From: an uncultured Lysobacter sp.
GTDB taxonomy: Bacteria; Pseudomonadota; Gammaproteobacteria; Xanthomonadales; Xanthomonadaceae
DNA: 64,000 nt
Assembly: GCA_946480055.1 (NCBI GenBank)
Contig: CAMLID010000008.1
Coordinates: forward strand, 24,840-88,839
Reading direction: 5' to 3'
Part shown: piece after piece, positions 1 through 12,725 of the stretch
How the letters are laid out: each line of letters opens with the position of its first letter
Position numbering within the stretch: the first letter of the stretch is position 1
Made by a program: the position numbers and the translations under genes
Notes under the pieces: model-generated
Database searches by the model: none
Seen by the model: only the letters and a program-made list of their open reading frames with translations
What the model was told of the DNA's origin: nothing

Positions 1-356
1 GTCACGCCGACCAGTTCGAACGGCGCGAAGAACTCGCCTTTGTGGTTCTCCGAGCCCTGGAACATCAGGTGTTCGAACAGGTGGGCGAAGCCGGTGCGGC
101 CGGGCTGCTCGTTCTTGCTGCCGACGTGGTACCACAGGTTGACCGCGACGATCGGCGCCTTGCGGTCGGTGTGCACGATCACGCGCAGGCCGTTGGGCAG
201 GGTGAATTCTTCGTACGGGATCGCGACCGAGGCCTTGGGCGCGGCGGCGAACGCGGGCGCCGGCGCGGCGGCCCCTGCGCCGATTACGGCGGCCAGGGCG
301 AGAGCGAGGGCGGCGGCGCGCGGGCGGGCGCGGGACGTCGGCGAGATCGGGGACAT
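1..356 (-). CDS. M16 family zinc metallopeptidase, N-terminal fragment (cut by window edge)
   Basis: Only the first 118 codons are present; the gene continues beyond base 1. Residues 1-38 form an Ala-rich signal peptide (hydrophobic core, AFAAA cleavage region), so the enzyme is exported. The mature part begins with the usual M16 opening (FTLPNGLRVIVHTDRKAP) and reaches the inverted zinc motif HxxEH inside FAHLFEHLMFQGS, where the two His are zinc ligands and the Glu is catalytic. The ATG at 356 is the natural start because the signal peptide follows at once. The family cleaves peptides in the periplasm. The substrate and the second half of the enzyme cannot be seen. Confidence 0.9.
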   Translation of the reverse strand, partial: MSPISPTSRARPRAAALALALAAVIGAGAAAPAPAFAAAPKASVAIPYEEFTLPNGLRVIVHTDRKAPIVAVNLWYHVGSKNEQPGRTGFAHLFEHLMFQGSENHKGEFFAPFELVGV

Positions 357-554
357 GGTGGCTCCTGAGACGGTCGGATTGGAACGAACGGATGCGCGGG
401 CGGGCCGGGGGCGCGTCGCGCGACCCTGCATCGTAGTCGCCGCGACCGGCTCAGGGCACTAGGCCACAAGTTAGGTAGGGGGCGCCATCGCGCTGCGTTG
501 TGCGTACTTTCCATGCCAATCGGCGCTGAGCTTGGCGCGCCGCATAATGCGCGC

Positions 555-1034
555 ATGTTCGACGTCATCCTCTACCAGCCCGAGATCCCGCCCAACACCG
601 GCAACGTGATCCGGCTGTGCGCCAATACCGGCGCGCGCCTGCACCTGATCGCGCCGCTGGGTTTCGAGCTGGAAGACAAGCAGCTCAAGCGCGCCGGCCT
701 GGACTACCACGAGTACGCCCGCCTGCGCGTCCACGACAGCCTGGGCACGGCGCTGGCCGCGATCGCCCAGGACCAGGGCGCGCCGCCGCGGCTGTACGCC
801 CTGAGCACGCGCGGGCGCACCCGCCACGACCGCCCGGCCTACCGCGCCGGCGACGCCTTCCTGTTCGGCCCGGAAACCCGCGGCCTGCCGGGCGAGGTGC
901 TGGATGCGGTGCCCGAGCCGCAGCGCCTGCGCCTGCCGATGCGCCCCGACAACCGCAGCCTCAACCTGTCCAATGCGGTCGCGGTGGTGGTGTTCGAGGC
1001 CTGGCGTCAGTTGGGGTTCGACGGCGGCGAGTGA
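555..1034 (+). CDS. trmL: tRNA (cytidine/uridine-34 2'-O)-methyltransferase TrmL
   Basis: This 159-residue SPOUT methyltransferase matches the size of E. coli TrmL (about 157). The family 2'-O-methylates the wobble base of the two tRNA-Leu isoacceptors using S-adenosylmethionine. Visible motifs are the N-terminal MFDVILYQPEIPPNTGNVIR, the knot motif FGPETRGLP near residues 103-112 and the C-terminal knot strand RSLNLSNAVAVVVFEAW. The ATG at 555 is chosen over an upstream in-frame ATG at 498 because the conserved family N-terminus begins exactly there. It converges on the kynurenine monooxygenase gene. Confidence 0.95.
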   Translation: MFDVILYQPEIPPNTGNVIRLCANTGARLHLIAPLGFELEDKQLKRAGLDYHEYARLRVHDSLGTALAAIAQDQGAPPRLYALSTRGRTRHDRPAYRAGDAFLFGPETRGLPGEVLDAVPEPQRLRLPMRPDNRSLNLSNAVAVVVFEAWRQLGFDGGE

Positions 1035-1092
1035 GACGCGGCAGCGATGCCGCTGCCGCCCCTGCCGTGAGCCGTGCTCACGAGAGCCGCGC

Positions 1093-2457
1093 TCAGCCGC
1101 CCAAGGCCACCCAGGCGCCGACCGCGACGACCGCCAAGGCGCCGGCGGCGGCGCCCACCAGGATCCGCTCCTGCCGTTGCGAACGCGCCAGCGCGTCGCC
1201 GTAAGGCATCGTGGTGTGCGCGATCATGGTGTACAGCGGCAGCCAGGTGCGCGGCAGCAGACGGTTCAAGGCCACGTCCAGGCGCTTGCGCGCGAGGAAC
1301 CAAGGCGACTGCACCTTCTGCCGCAGCTCGACGAAGTTGGCCTTGGACAATTCCGCCAGCGTATCGGTGTGCGGGCGCCGCGAGCGCTCGTAGTCGGCGA
1401 ACGCGGCCGCGCGGTCGCCGTTCTGGCGTGCCAGGGCCGCCATCAGCGCCGAGCAATCCTCGAACGCCGAGTTCATGCCCTGGCCGTAGAACGGATACAC
1501 CGCATGGCAAGCGTCGCCGACCAGCACCATCCAGTCCTCGCGGCTCCACGGCGCGGTGCGCGTGGTCACCAGACTGCCGACCGGATGCGCCATCCACTCC
1601 TCGACCAACTGCGGCAGCAGCGGCACCAGATCGGGGAAGTAGGTCGCGAACAGCGCGCGCACCTCGTCCTCGTTGCGCGTGGTGGCGAAGCTGTCCGGGC
1701 CTTCGAACGGCAGGAACAGGGTCAGCGTGTGCGAGCCGTCGCGGTTGGGGTGCGAGACGAACAAGCCGTGCGTGCGCGGCCATACGTGCAGCGCTTCGAG
1801 CTCGATCGCCGAGCTGCCGTCGGCGCGCGGCTTCAGGGTGAGCTCCTTGTAGCCCCATTCCAGGTATTCCTGGTGATAATCGGCGCGTTCGCCGCGCTGC
1901 ATTTCCTGGCGCGCCCGCGAGAACGCACCGTCGGCGCCGACCACCCAGTCCGGGCGCACCTTCAACGAGGCGCCGCCGGCTTCGAACTCCAGCTCGCGCG
2001 CGGCCTTGTCGATCGCGACCAGGCGATGGCCGAAATGCAGGCGCAGCTGCGGATAGCGCTCGGCACGGTCCAGCAGCAGGCGGTTGAGTTCGTTGCGGTC
2101 GATCGAGTGCAGCACTTCGCCGCGGTCCTTGCCGTAGGGCTGGAAGCGGGTGCTGCCGTCGGGCGCGTGGATCACGCGGCCGCGCATGGTCACCGACATC
2201 GGCATCACCGCGTCGATCAGACCGGCCTCGGTCAGCGCCTGGATGCCGCGCTTGGACAGGCCCAGGTTGATCGAACGGCCGCCCTCGGCGCCGCCCAGGC
2301 GAGGATCGGGCCGGCGCTCATAGACGTCGACGCCGTGGCCGAGTTCGGCCAGGCGCAGCGCCAGCAGCGAGCCGGCCAGGCCGCCGCCGACGATGGCCAC
2401 GCGCGAGCCCGCGGGCGCTGCGGTTTGCATATCGGTAGGCAGGTCAGCTGGCGTCAT
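1093..2457 (-). CDS. kmo: Kynurenine 3-monooxygenase (FAD-dependent)
   Basis: A group A flavin monooxygenase that hydroxylates L-kynurenine to 3-hydroxykynurenine with NADPH and O2. The FAD-binding GxGxxG lies in VAIVGGGLAGSL near the N-terminus, the second flavin motif is GDACHAVYPFYGQGMN in the C-terminal half, and family residues such as GRSINLGLSKRG are present. The last 20 or so residues are hydrophobic, as in other bacterial KMOs. The ATG at 2457 overlaps the stop of the upstream gene, implying coupling; GTG 2484 and ATG 2430 are alternatives. It is last in the NRPS gene row. It may serve NAD synthesis or tryptophan breakdown, or supply a kynurenine-derived unit; I see no tryptophan dioxygenase or kynureninase here. 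Confidence 0.93.
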   Translation of the reverse strand: MTPADLPTDMQTAAPAGSRVAIVGGGLAGSLLALRLAELGHGVDVYERRPDPRLGGAEGGRSINLGLSKRGIQALTEAGLIDAVMPMSVTMRGRVIHAPDGSTRFQPYGKDRGEVLHSIDRNELNRLLLDRAERYPQLRLHFGHRLVAIDKAARELEFEAGGASLKVRPDWVVGADGAFSRARQEMQRGERADYHQEYLEWGYKELTLKPRADGSSAIELEALHVWPRTHGLFVSHPNRDGSHTLTLFLPFEGPDSFATTRNEDEVRALFATYFPDLVPLLPQLVEEWMAHPVGSLVTTRTAPWSREDWMVLVGDACHAVYPFYGQGMNSAFEDCSALMAALARQNGDRAAAFADYERSRRPHTDTLAELSKANFVELRQKVQSPWFLARKRLDVALNRLLPRTWLPLYTMIAHTTMPYGDALARSQRQERILVGAAAGALAVVAVGAWVALGG

Positions 2458-3307
2458 CGACCACGGTTCCGGCGGTGCGGGCACGGCGCCCGCCTGCGGA
2501 CGCGCGCGCGGCGGTGCGCGGCATCGCGCTCAGGCGCGGCGATTCGATCAGGCTGGCGCCCAGGCGCTGTTCCAGCTCGGCCTCGACCAGGGCTTCGATC
2601 GCCTGTTCGAAGTTGTTGCGGCGCAGGTTGGGGCCGAGCCGGCGCAGGTAGGAGCGCAGGTAAACCGCGCGCACTTCCGGCGAATCGATATCGCGACGCA
2701 GGAACGGCAGGTCGGATTCGACCATGTGCCGGATCGCCAGCATCGGGATCGGACTGCGCAGCGGGAAGAACTCGGGGTTGCGCAGGCCCGGGCTGCTGTT
2801 GTGGGCGTGGAACTCGCCCAGCATCAGGCCCAGCTCGACGAAGCCGCCTTTGTTCGCGGCCTGGATGCGGTCGATCATCGCCGCGCCGTCGCCGCCCAGG
2901 TTCGGAAACACGATCAGGATCGACTTGTTGACCGCGGCCGCGCCGGTGCGCGGTTCGATCTCCAGGAACAGATCGCGGTAATGACCGATCAGTTCGCCCA
3001 GGCGTTCCGGGTCGGGGTCGCGGTCGTCGATCTGGGTCAGCCAGATCGTGTCCAGGCCCAGCGCCAGCGGCGTGAACGGACACACCGGGCCGGTGCGCCC
3101 CAAGTCTGGATGCGGACGCGCGAGGAACTCGCGCACCCAGCTCACCGTGGTCGCCAGCGGCGAGTCCGGGTGCTGGTTGCGCTCGACATCGGACGCGCGC
3201 AGCAGTTGCCCGCGCGCCGCCGCGCCCGCGCTTTCGACGTGGGTGCGCGCCGCCATCAGCGCCGCATCCGGGTCGGGCATCTGGAAGGAATCGTTATCTG
3301 GGCTCAT
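2444..3307 (-). CDS. Uncharacterised protein of the NRPS gene row (possibly DUF6875-type)
   Basis: The product has 287 residues, no signal peptide and no membrane segment. I do not firmly recognise it; the segment with CPFTPLALGLDTIWLT and the later LPLRSPIPMLAIRHMVESDLPFL recalls proteins grouped as DUF6875, but I could not check this. A central stretch resembles a compact enzyme fold with SILIVFPNLGG and a GEFHAHNSSPGLRNPEFFPLRSP motif rich in polar residues. The C-terminal 40 residues are Arg/Ala-rich and probably disordered. The start at 3307 has AAGGAG at good spacing; an upstream in-frame extension is less likely. It lies between mbtH and kmo with an overlap into kmo, so it should be co-transcribed with the NRPS genes. 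Confidence 0.75.
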   Translation of the reverse strand: MSPDNDSFQMPDPDAALMAARTHVESAGAAARGQLLRASDVERNQHPDSPLATTVSWVREFLARPHPDLGRTGPVCPFTPLALGLDTIWLTQIDDRDPDPERLGELIGHYRDLFLEIEPRTGAAAVNKSILIVFPNLGGDGAAMIDRIQAANKGGFVELGLMLGEFHAHNSSPGLRNPEFFPLRSPIPMLAIRHMVESDLPFLRRDIDSPEVRAVYLRSYLRRLGPNLRRNNFEQAIEALVEAELEQRLGASLIESPRLSAMPRTAARASAGGRRARTAGTVVDDAS

Positions 3308-3329
3308 CGCCTCGCTCCTTGTCCCCGGC

Positions 3330-3539
3330 CTATCCGCCACGGATCGCATTGCGCACGCTGAGCGGGCGCATGTCGGTCCACAGCTCGCGGATGCGGGCCA
3401 GGCAATCTTCCTTCGGCCCCTCGAAGCCGGCATCGCGCCAACCCTCGGGGACCGCATACGCCGCCGGCAGGATCGAGTACTGGTCTTCGTGATTGACCAA
3501 CACGCGATACATGCCGAGATCCATCTCTTCTCCTTGCAT
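3330..3539 (-). CDS. MbtH-like NRPS accessory protein
   Basis: A 69-residue protein with the MbtH family signature: [24 protein letters not shown] followed by the invariant Trp-rich end [13 protein letters not shown]. Family members bind adenylation domains at one face and are needed for their folding or activity. Both candidate starts have good ribosome binding sites: ATG 3539 follows AAGGAGGGG and ATG 3524 follows AAGGAG. Either gives a normal-sized protein. Placed just downstream of the exporter gene, it most likely serves the three adenylation domains encoded at 4885-16071. Confidence 0.93.
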   Translation of the reverse strand: MQGEEMDLGMYRVLVNHEDQYSILPAAYAVPEGWRDAGFEGPKEDCLARIRELWTDMRPLSVRNAIRGG

Positions 3540-3556
3540 AACCCCTCCTTCGCAAC

Positions 3557-4888
3557 TCAAGCCGCGGCACTGATCTCCGCCGGCACGCCCGCGGCCAGGA
3601 TCGGCGCGTCGGGTAATTCGTCCTCGATCCGCCGGATCGCGCGCACCGCATAGGCGCTCGCCGCTACCAGCGTCATCAGGACGCCAAGAACGATGAACAT
3701 CAGGCCCAGACCGCGGCCGGGGCCGACCCCGATCCACGCCCCGACCGAACCGGCCAGGGCGCCACCGGGCGCCATCAGCGGTTCGAACACGCGCTCGGCC
3801 AGCGGACCGGCCAGGCAATAGCCCAGCGGCATCGCCGCTTCCGACAGCACGCGCTGGATCGCGAAGCAGCGGCCCTGCAGATCGGCCGGCACCTTGCTCT
3901 GCCACAGCGCGGCATTCGAGGCGTTGAGCACGGGTAACGTCAAAAAGAAGCCGAAACCGGCCACCAGCACCAGCGCGAACGACGGCGCCAGGCCGTGCAC
4001 GGCCAGCAGCACGCCCGCCGCCAGCGAGAAACCGAGTACGCCATGGATACGCCGGCGCGGCCCGCCCCAGGTGCTCATCGCCAGCCCGCCCAGCAACAGG
4101 CCGCAGCCGCCGACCGCCATCTGCACGCCGAGCAAGGTCGCATCGGCGAACGACAGCACCAGCGGCGTGATCGCGATGCTGGCGATACCGAACAGGAAAT
4201 TGGTCGCGCCGAACACCAGCAGCAGGCCGAGCAGGCCGCCGCGGTCGCGCACGTAGCGGAAACCGGTCGCCGCCTCCTGCCACAGGCCCTGCTCGGCGTC
4301 CTCGCTGCGCGCCGGACGCGGCACCCGCGCGAACAGCAGCGCGACCACACCGATCACGAAGGTCAGCGCATCCACGATCAGCACGCCCTGCATCGAGATC
4401 GTGCTGACCAGCACGCCGGCCATCAGCGGCCCGCCGACCTGGGCGACCGCGAAACCGGTCTGGACCAGGCCGTTGACGCGGGTCAGCTGTTCCTGACTGG
4501 CGAGCAGCGGAATGCTGGCCGCGTAGGCCGGCTGCAGGAAGGCGTTGGCCATCGCCGAAATGCCGACGCCGGCGTAGACGTGCCACAGCGCCAGCGTGTC
4601 GGTCGCGTACAGCAGCGCCAGCGCGAACATGGTCAGCGCCGATACCGCATCGCAGACGATCATGGTCCGACGCCGGTCCCAGCGATCGACCAGGGCGCCG
4701 GCGATCGGCGAGATCAGCAGCGCCGGCACCGCCATGGCGACGAAGATCAAGGCGAAACGCGTGGTCGAACCGGTGGTCTGGTAGACCCAGATGCCGAGCG
4801 CGAACGAGGTCAGGCGCGAACCCACGCCCGACACCAACTGGCCGACCCAGATCAGCAGGAAGTCGCGCAGGCCGGCGTAGCGGTTCAC
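3557..4888 (-). CDS. MFS transporter of the EntS/MFS_3 type, probable peptide exporter
   Basis: A 443-residue inner-membrane protein with about 12 hydrophobic segments and the MFS loop 2-3 signature in [15 protein letters not shown] near residues 64-78. The opening [34 protein letters not shown] is typical of the MFS_3 subfamily that includes the enterobactin exporter. Its ATG overlaps the stop of the terminal NRPS gene in an ATGA arrangement, so it is translated from the same message. The natural inference is export of, or self-protection from, the peptide product. Proton antiport is family knowledge, not something shown by the sequence. Confidence 0.9.
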   Translation of the reverse strand: MNRYAGLRDFLLIWVGQLVSGVGSRLTSFALGIWVYQTTGSTTRFALIFVAMAVPALLISPIAGALVDRWDRRRTMIVCDAVSALTMFALALLYATDTLALWHVYAGVGISAMANAFLQPAYAASIPLLASQEQLTRVNGLVQTGFAVAQVGGPLMAGVLVSTISMQGVLIVDALTFVIGVVALLFARVPRPARSEDAEQGLWQEAATGFRYVRDRGGLLGLLLVFGATNFLFGIASIAITPLVLSFADATLLGVQMAVGGCGLLLGGLAMSTWGGPRRRIHGVLGFSLAAGVLLAVHGLAPSFALVLVAGFGFFLTLPVLNASNAALWQSKVPADLQGRCFAIQRVLSEAAMPLGYCLAGPLAERVFEPLMAPGGALAGSVGAWIGVGPGRGLGLMFIVLGVLMTLVAASAYAVRAIRRIEDELPDAPILAAGVPAEISAAA

Positions 4889-7800
4889 GCTTCCTCCTCC
4901 TCGACCGCGGCCGGCAAGGCGCCGCGGCTGCGCAGGAAATCCAGGTAGGTCGCGAACAGCACGCGGTCGGCCGGCGGGCAGACGATGCCCAAGGTCGCCA
5001 CCGCGGCCGCGGTGGCGCTGCAGTCGAAGCGCGGCTCGCGCGGGTCCGGATGCTCGGGGAACAGGCCGGCGAACGGCGCCAGCGCGTTCTCTCGCGACAC
5101 CGCTGCTTCGGCGAGCAGAGCGCGGCGCCAGGACGGGTAATCGATCTCCTCCACCGCCAGCCCCGCGTCGCGCAAGGTCGCGACCGCTTCGGTGATCGGC
5201 AGCCGGCGCGGATTGAAGAAGTGGAACTGACCGTTGGCGTCCCCCGCGCCCAAGGCCAGGCGCACGATCGCGCGTCCGACGTAGTCCACCGGCGCCATGT
5301 CGAAAGATTCATCGGGCAGGTGCGGCGCGTAGCCCAGTTGCACGCAGCCCTTGATCCAGGCATTGAAGTAATCGCCCAGGTTGCTGGTGCCCAGGCGGCT
5401 GTCGCCGGTGATCCGGGCCGGGCGGTAGATCGCCACCGGCAGGCCGCGCGCGCGCGCCGCCAACGCCAGTTGCTCGCCAACCCACTTGCTCTGGTTGTAG
5501 CCGCCGTACTGGCCTTCGGCGTCAGGAGGCGGATCGGATTCGCGCACCACGCGGTCGAGATGGCGCTCGGTGAGGTAAACGCCCAACGTCGAGACCAGAT
5601 GCACCGGCTTGATCCGCACCCGCGTCGCCAGACGCAGCACTTCCAGTGTGCCGCCGACGTTGGCCGCTTCCAGGTGTTCGTAGGGCGCGAGGAAGTTGAC
5701 CTGTCCGCCGTTGTGGAAGATCGCCTCGGCGCGGCGCGCGAGCGCGTCGAACGCGTCCTCGCTCAGGCCCAGGCGCGGCGCGGCCAAGTCGCCGAGCACC
5801 GGGTGCAGCCGATGCTCGTCCTCGCCTCGCCACAGACCGTAGGTTTCCAGGTTGGCACGCACGCGGCGCAGGCCGTCGGCGTCGCTGTCGGCGCGGACCA
5901 GGCACAGCAGTTCGGCGTCGGTGCTGTCGAGCAGCTCGCGGACCAAGTAGGCGCCGAGGAAGCCGGTGGCGCCGGTCACCAGCACCGAGTTCGGATGCGC
6001 ACGCGCGACCGCCGGCAAGGCGCCGCGCGGGTCGATGTCGTCCGGCAGCACGGCGCGCGCATGCAGGTCGAGGCCGACCTCGCTCTCGCCCGCGCGTTGC
6101 GCGTCGATCGCACGCGCCAGACCGGCCACGGTCGGCGTTGCGAACACCGCCGCCAGCGCCAGCTCGACCCCGAACGCGGCCTGCAGCTTGAACACCAGCG
6201 GCAGGGTCGACAGCGAATCGCCGCCCAGGGCGAAGAAATCCTCGTCGGCACCGATGTCCTCGCGCCCCAGCACTTCGCGCCAGACCGCGAGCACGCCGTG
6301 TTCGGTCGCGCCCTCGGGCGCGCGCATGCGGCGCGTGGCGGCGACCGACGCGGTCGGCAGCGGCAGCGCATGCCGGTCGACCTTGCCGTTGCGGTTGAGC
6401 GGCAGCGCCGGCAACGGCACGTACAGCGAAGGCAGCATCGCCTCGGGCAGGCGCTGGGCCAGGAATTCGCGCAGCGACTGCGGGTCCAGGCCGGCATCGG
6501 CGACCACGTAGGCGACCAGGCGCTTGTCGCCGGGCCGGTCCTCGCGCAGCGCGGCCGCGGCGGCCTGCACCTGCGGGTGCACGGCCAGCGCGGTCTCGAT
6601 CTCGCCCAGTTCGATGCGCACGCCGCGCAGCTTGACCTGCTGGTCGCGGCGGCCGAGGAACTGCAAGCTGCCATCGGTGTTCCAGCGCGCCAGATCGCCG
6701 GTGCGGTACAGCCGCGCGCCCGGCGCGTCGCTGTGCGGATCGGGCAGGAACGCGGCCTCGGTCAAGCCGGGCTGGCCCAGGTACTCGCGTGCGATGCCCG
6801 CGCCGCCGATGCACAGCTCGCCGACCACGCCGCGCGGCGCCAGTCCGAGGTCGGCGTCGAGCACGTACACGCGCACGCCCGACAGCGGCGTGCCGATCGG
6901 CAGCTCGGCGCCGGCGTACTCGCCGCCGTCGCGCGTGGACAGCATGGTCGCGCAGACCGAAGCCTCGGTCGGACCGTAGTGATTGCACAGCGCGACCCGG
7001 CCGGCGGTGATGCCGGCGAAGCGCCGCACCTGCTCCAGCGGCACGCTCTCGCCGCCGATCATCATCAGGCGCAGCGCCGGCAGCAGCGGACGCGTGCGCT
7101 GGGCCGCGAACCAGCCCTCGCTCCAGCGCCGCCACAACGCGGCCGGCGCGTCGATCGCGGTCACACCGTAGTCGCGGCAGAAGGTTTCCAACTCGTACGG
7201 ACCCAGCTCGGCCGGCGCCGGATGCAGCACCAGCGCCGAACCGCTGGCCAGGGCCGGGAAGATGTCGCCGACCGAGGCGTCGAACACCAGCGGCGGAATC
7301 ATCAGCAGCCGTTGCGCGGTGAAATCATGGCGCGCCATGAAGCCCAGGGTCAGGTTGACCGCGCCGCGGTGCTCGACCAGCACGCCCTTGGGCGCGCCGG
7401 TGGAGCCGGAGGTGTAGATCACGTAGGCCGCGCTGTCGGCGCTGGCCGCATCGGCGGGCGCCTGCTCGGACGGCGGGACGCCGTCGGTGATCACACAGGG
7501 CACGCTGCCGGCGACCGCGTCGGCGCGTGCGACCAGCGCCGCCGGCGCGACCAGGGCGAGCGCGCCGGCGTCGGCGAGCAGGAAGGCGATGCGCTCGTCC
7601 GGATGCGCGGGATCGATCGGCACGTAGGCGCCGCCCGCGGCGAGCACGCCGAGCACGCCGATCAGCGCCTCGGCGGAACGGTCCGCGAGCACCGCGACCC
7701 GGGTTTCCGCGGTCGTGCCGAGCGCGCGCAGGCGCTGCGCGATGCCGTTGGCGCGGCGCCGCACTTCGCGATAGCTCAGTTCGCGCCCGGGCTCGACGAT

Positions 7801-9386
7801 CGCGATCGCCTCCGGCGTGCGCTGCACCTGTTGCTCGAACAGCGCGTACAGGGTCGGAGCCGGCGGCTGGGGTGCGGCGCCGCCGTCGCCCAGCGCCAGC
7901 ACTTCATGGCGCGCGTCCAGATCCAACACCGACAGCCGCGACAGCGGCAGGTCGGGGTCGGCGAGCACGCGGTGCAGCAGCACCCCGTACTGGTCGGCCA
8001 GGCGCGCGATGGTGGACGCGTCGAATAGGTCGCTGTCGTAGTCGAGCACGCCGTCCAGGCCGGCCTCGGATGCGCCCAATGACAAAGTGAGCTCGAAACG
8101 CGAGGTGTGCACGTCGGGCTCGCGCCATTCCAGGGTGACGCCGCGCAGGGACAGCGGCGCCACGGTGGCGTTCTGCAGCACGAACATGCTCTGGAACAAC
8201 GGCGTGCGCCCGGGCACGCGCTCCAACTGCAGTTGGTCGATCACCCGCTCCAGCGGCGCCTGCGCGTGTTCGAACGCGTCCAGGCAGTGGGCGCGGGTGC
8301 GCGCCAGCAGCGCGCGGAAGCTGGGATCGCCGGACAGATCGCCGCGCAAGGCCAGGGTGTTCACGAACAGGCCGATCATCGGCGCGGCACCGTCGTCGCC
8401 GCGATTGGCGACCGGCGAACCGATCACGATGTCGTCCTGGCCGGAGTGTCGCGCCAGCAGGGTCTGGAACACAGCCAGCAGGGCCATGAACAAGGTCGCG
8501 TGCTCGCGCCGGGCCAAGTCGGCCAGGCCGGCGGCGACGCTGAGCGGAATGCGCAGGTGGTGGCGCGCGCCGCGCCCGGTCGGCGACGGCGAGCGCGGAC
8601 GGTCGGTGGGCAGATCGAGCAGGCCGCCGACGCCGTCCAGGGCGCGCTTCCAGTAATCCAGTTGCGCGAGCGCGCGCTGCTCCTGCGCCGGTTCGCGCTG
8701 CCACAACACGGCGTCGCCGAACTGCAGGCGCAATTCCGGCAGGTTCGGCTCGGCTCCGTCCAGGCGCGCCTCGTAGCAGCGCGCGACCTCGTCGAACAGG
8801 ATCCCAGAGGACCAGGCGTCGGACACGATGTGATGCATCACCACCAGCAGCAGGTGTTCCTCGTCGTCCAGCCGCAGCAGCGTCGCACGCAGCAGCGGCG
8901 CGCGCGCCAGGTCGAAGGCGCGCTCGGTTTCCTCGTCGGCGTAGCGGCGCGCTTCGGCCTCTCGCGCGACCAGATCCAGGCCACGCAGATCGATCACGGG
9001 CAACGCGAACTCGACCCGCTCGGCAACGGTCTGGCGCGGCTGGCCCTCGATCTCGCAGAACGAAGTGCGCAGTGCGTCGTGGCGCTGGACCACATCGGCG
9101 AACGCGCGCTCCAGCGCGGCGGCGTCGAGCGTACCTCTGACGCTGTAGTGGCCGTAGACGTGATAAGCACCCGTTCCGGGTTGCAGGCGTTCGAAGAACC
9201 AGATCCGCTGCTGCGCCGGCGACAGCGGCAAGGCTTCGCCGGGCCGGCTGCGGCGCACGATTCCGGCCTCGGCCGGCGCCTCGGCGTCGCGCGTGGCTAG
9301 CCGGCGCCGCAGCAGTTCGCGCTGCTGCGGGGTCAGCCGGGCCAGGCGCTCGGCCATCGCGCCGGGCGCGTTGTCGTCGGCCGCGC

Positions 9387-9390
<4 letters not shown>
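4885..9390 (-). CDS. NRPS terminal module: condensation, adenylation, thiolation, thioester reductase
   Basis: 1501 residues. The condensation domain runs from about 45 to 490, with its active-site motif written HHIVSDAWS near 184-192 (Ala where Gly is usual). The adenylation domain covers about 510-1010, with [30 protein letters not shown] and NRNGKVDR. The carrier domain ([10 protein letters not shown], Ser is the phosphopantetheine site) lies near 1060. A reductase starts near 1138 with TGATGFLG (NAD(P)H binding) and has YNQSK (Tyr and Lys catalytic) near 1298. Reading the pocket against GrsA gives D-A-G-D-M-G-H-V-C-K, which I cannot assign. The reductase should release the chain as an aldehyde or, after a second reduction, an alcohol. 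Its start overlaps the preceding stop (ATGA). Confidence 0.95.

Positions 9391-12717
<3,327 letters not shown>

Positions 12718-12725
<8 letters not shown>

Noticed and set aside
3330..5480. One 716-codon frame running through MbtH, exporter and NRPS end
   Set aside because: Only its last 69 codons look like protein (MbtH). The rest is out of frame with the convincing MFS and NRPS sequences.
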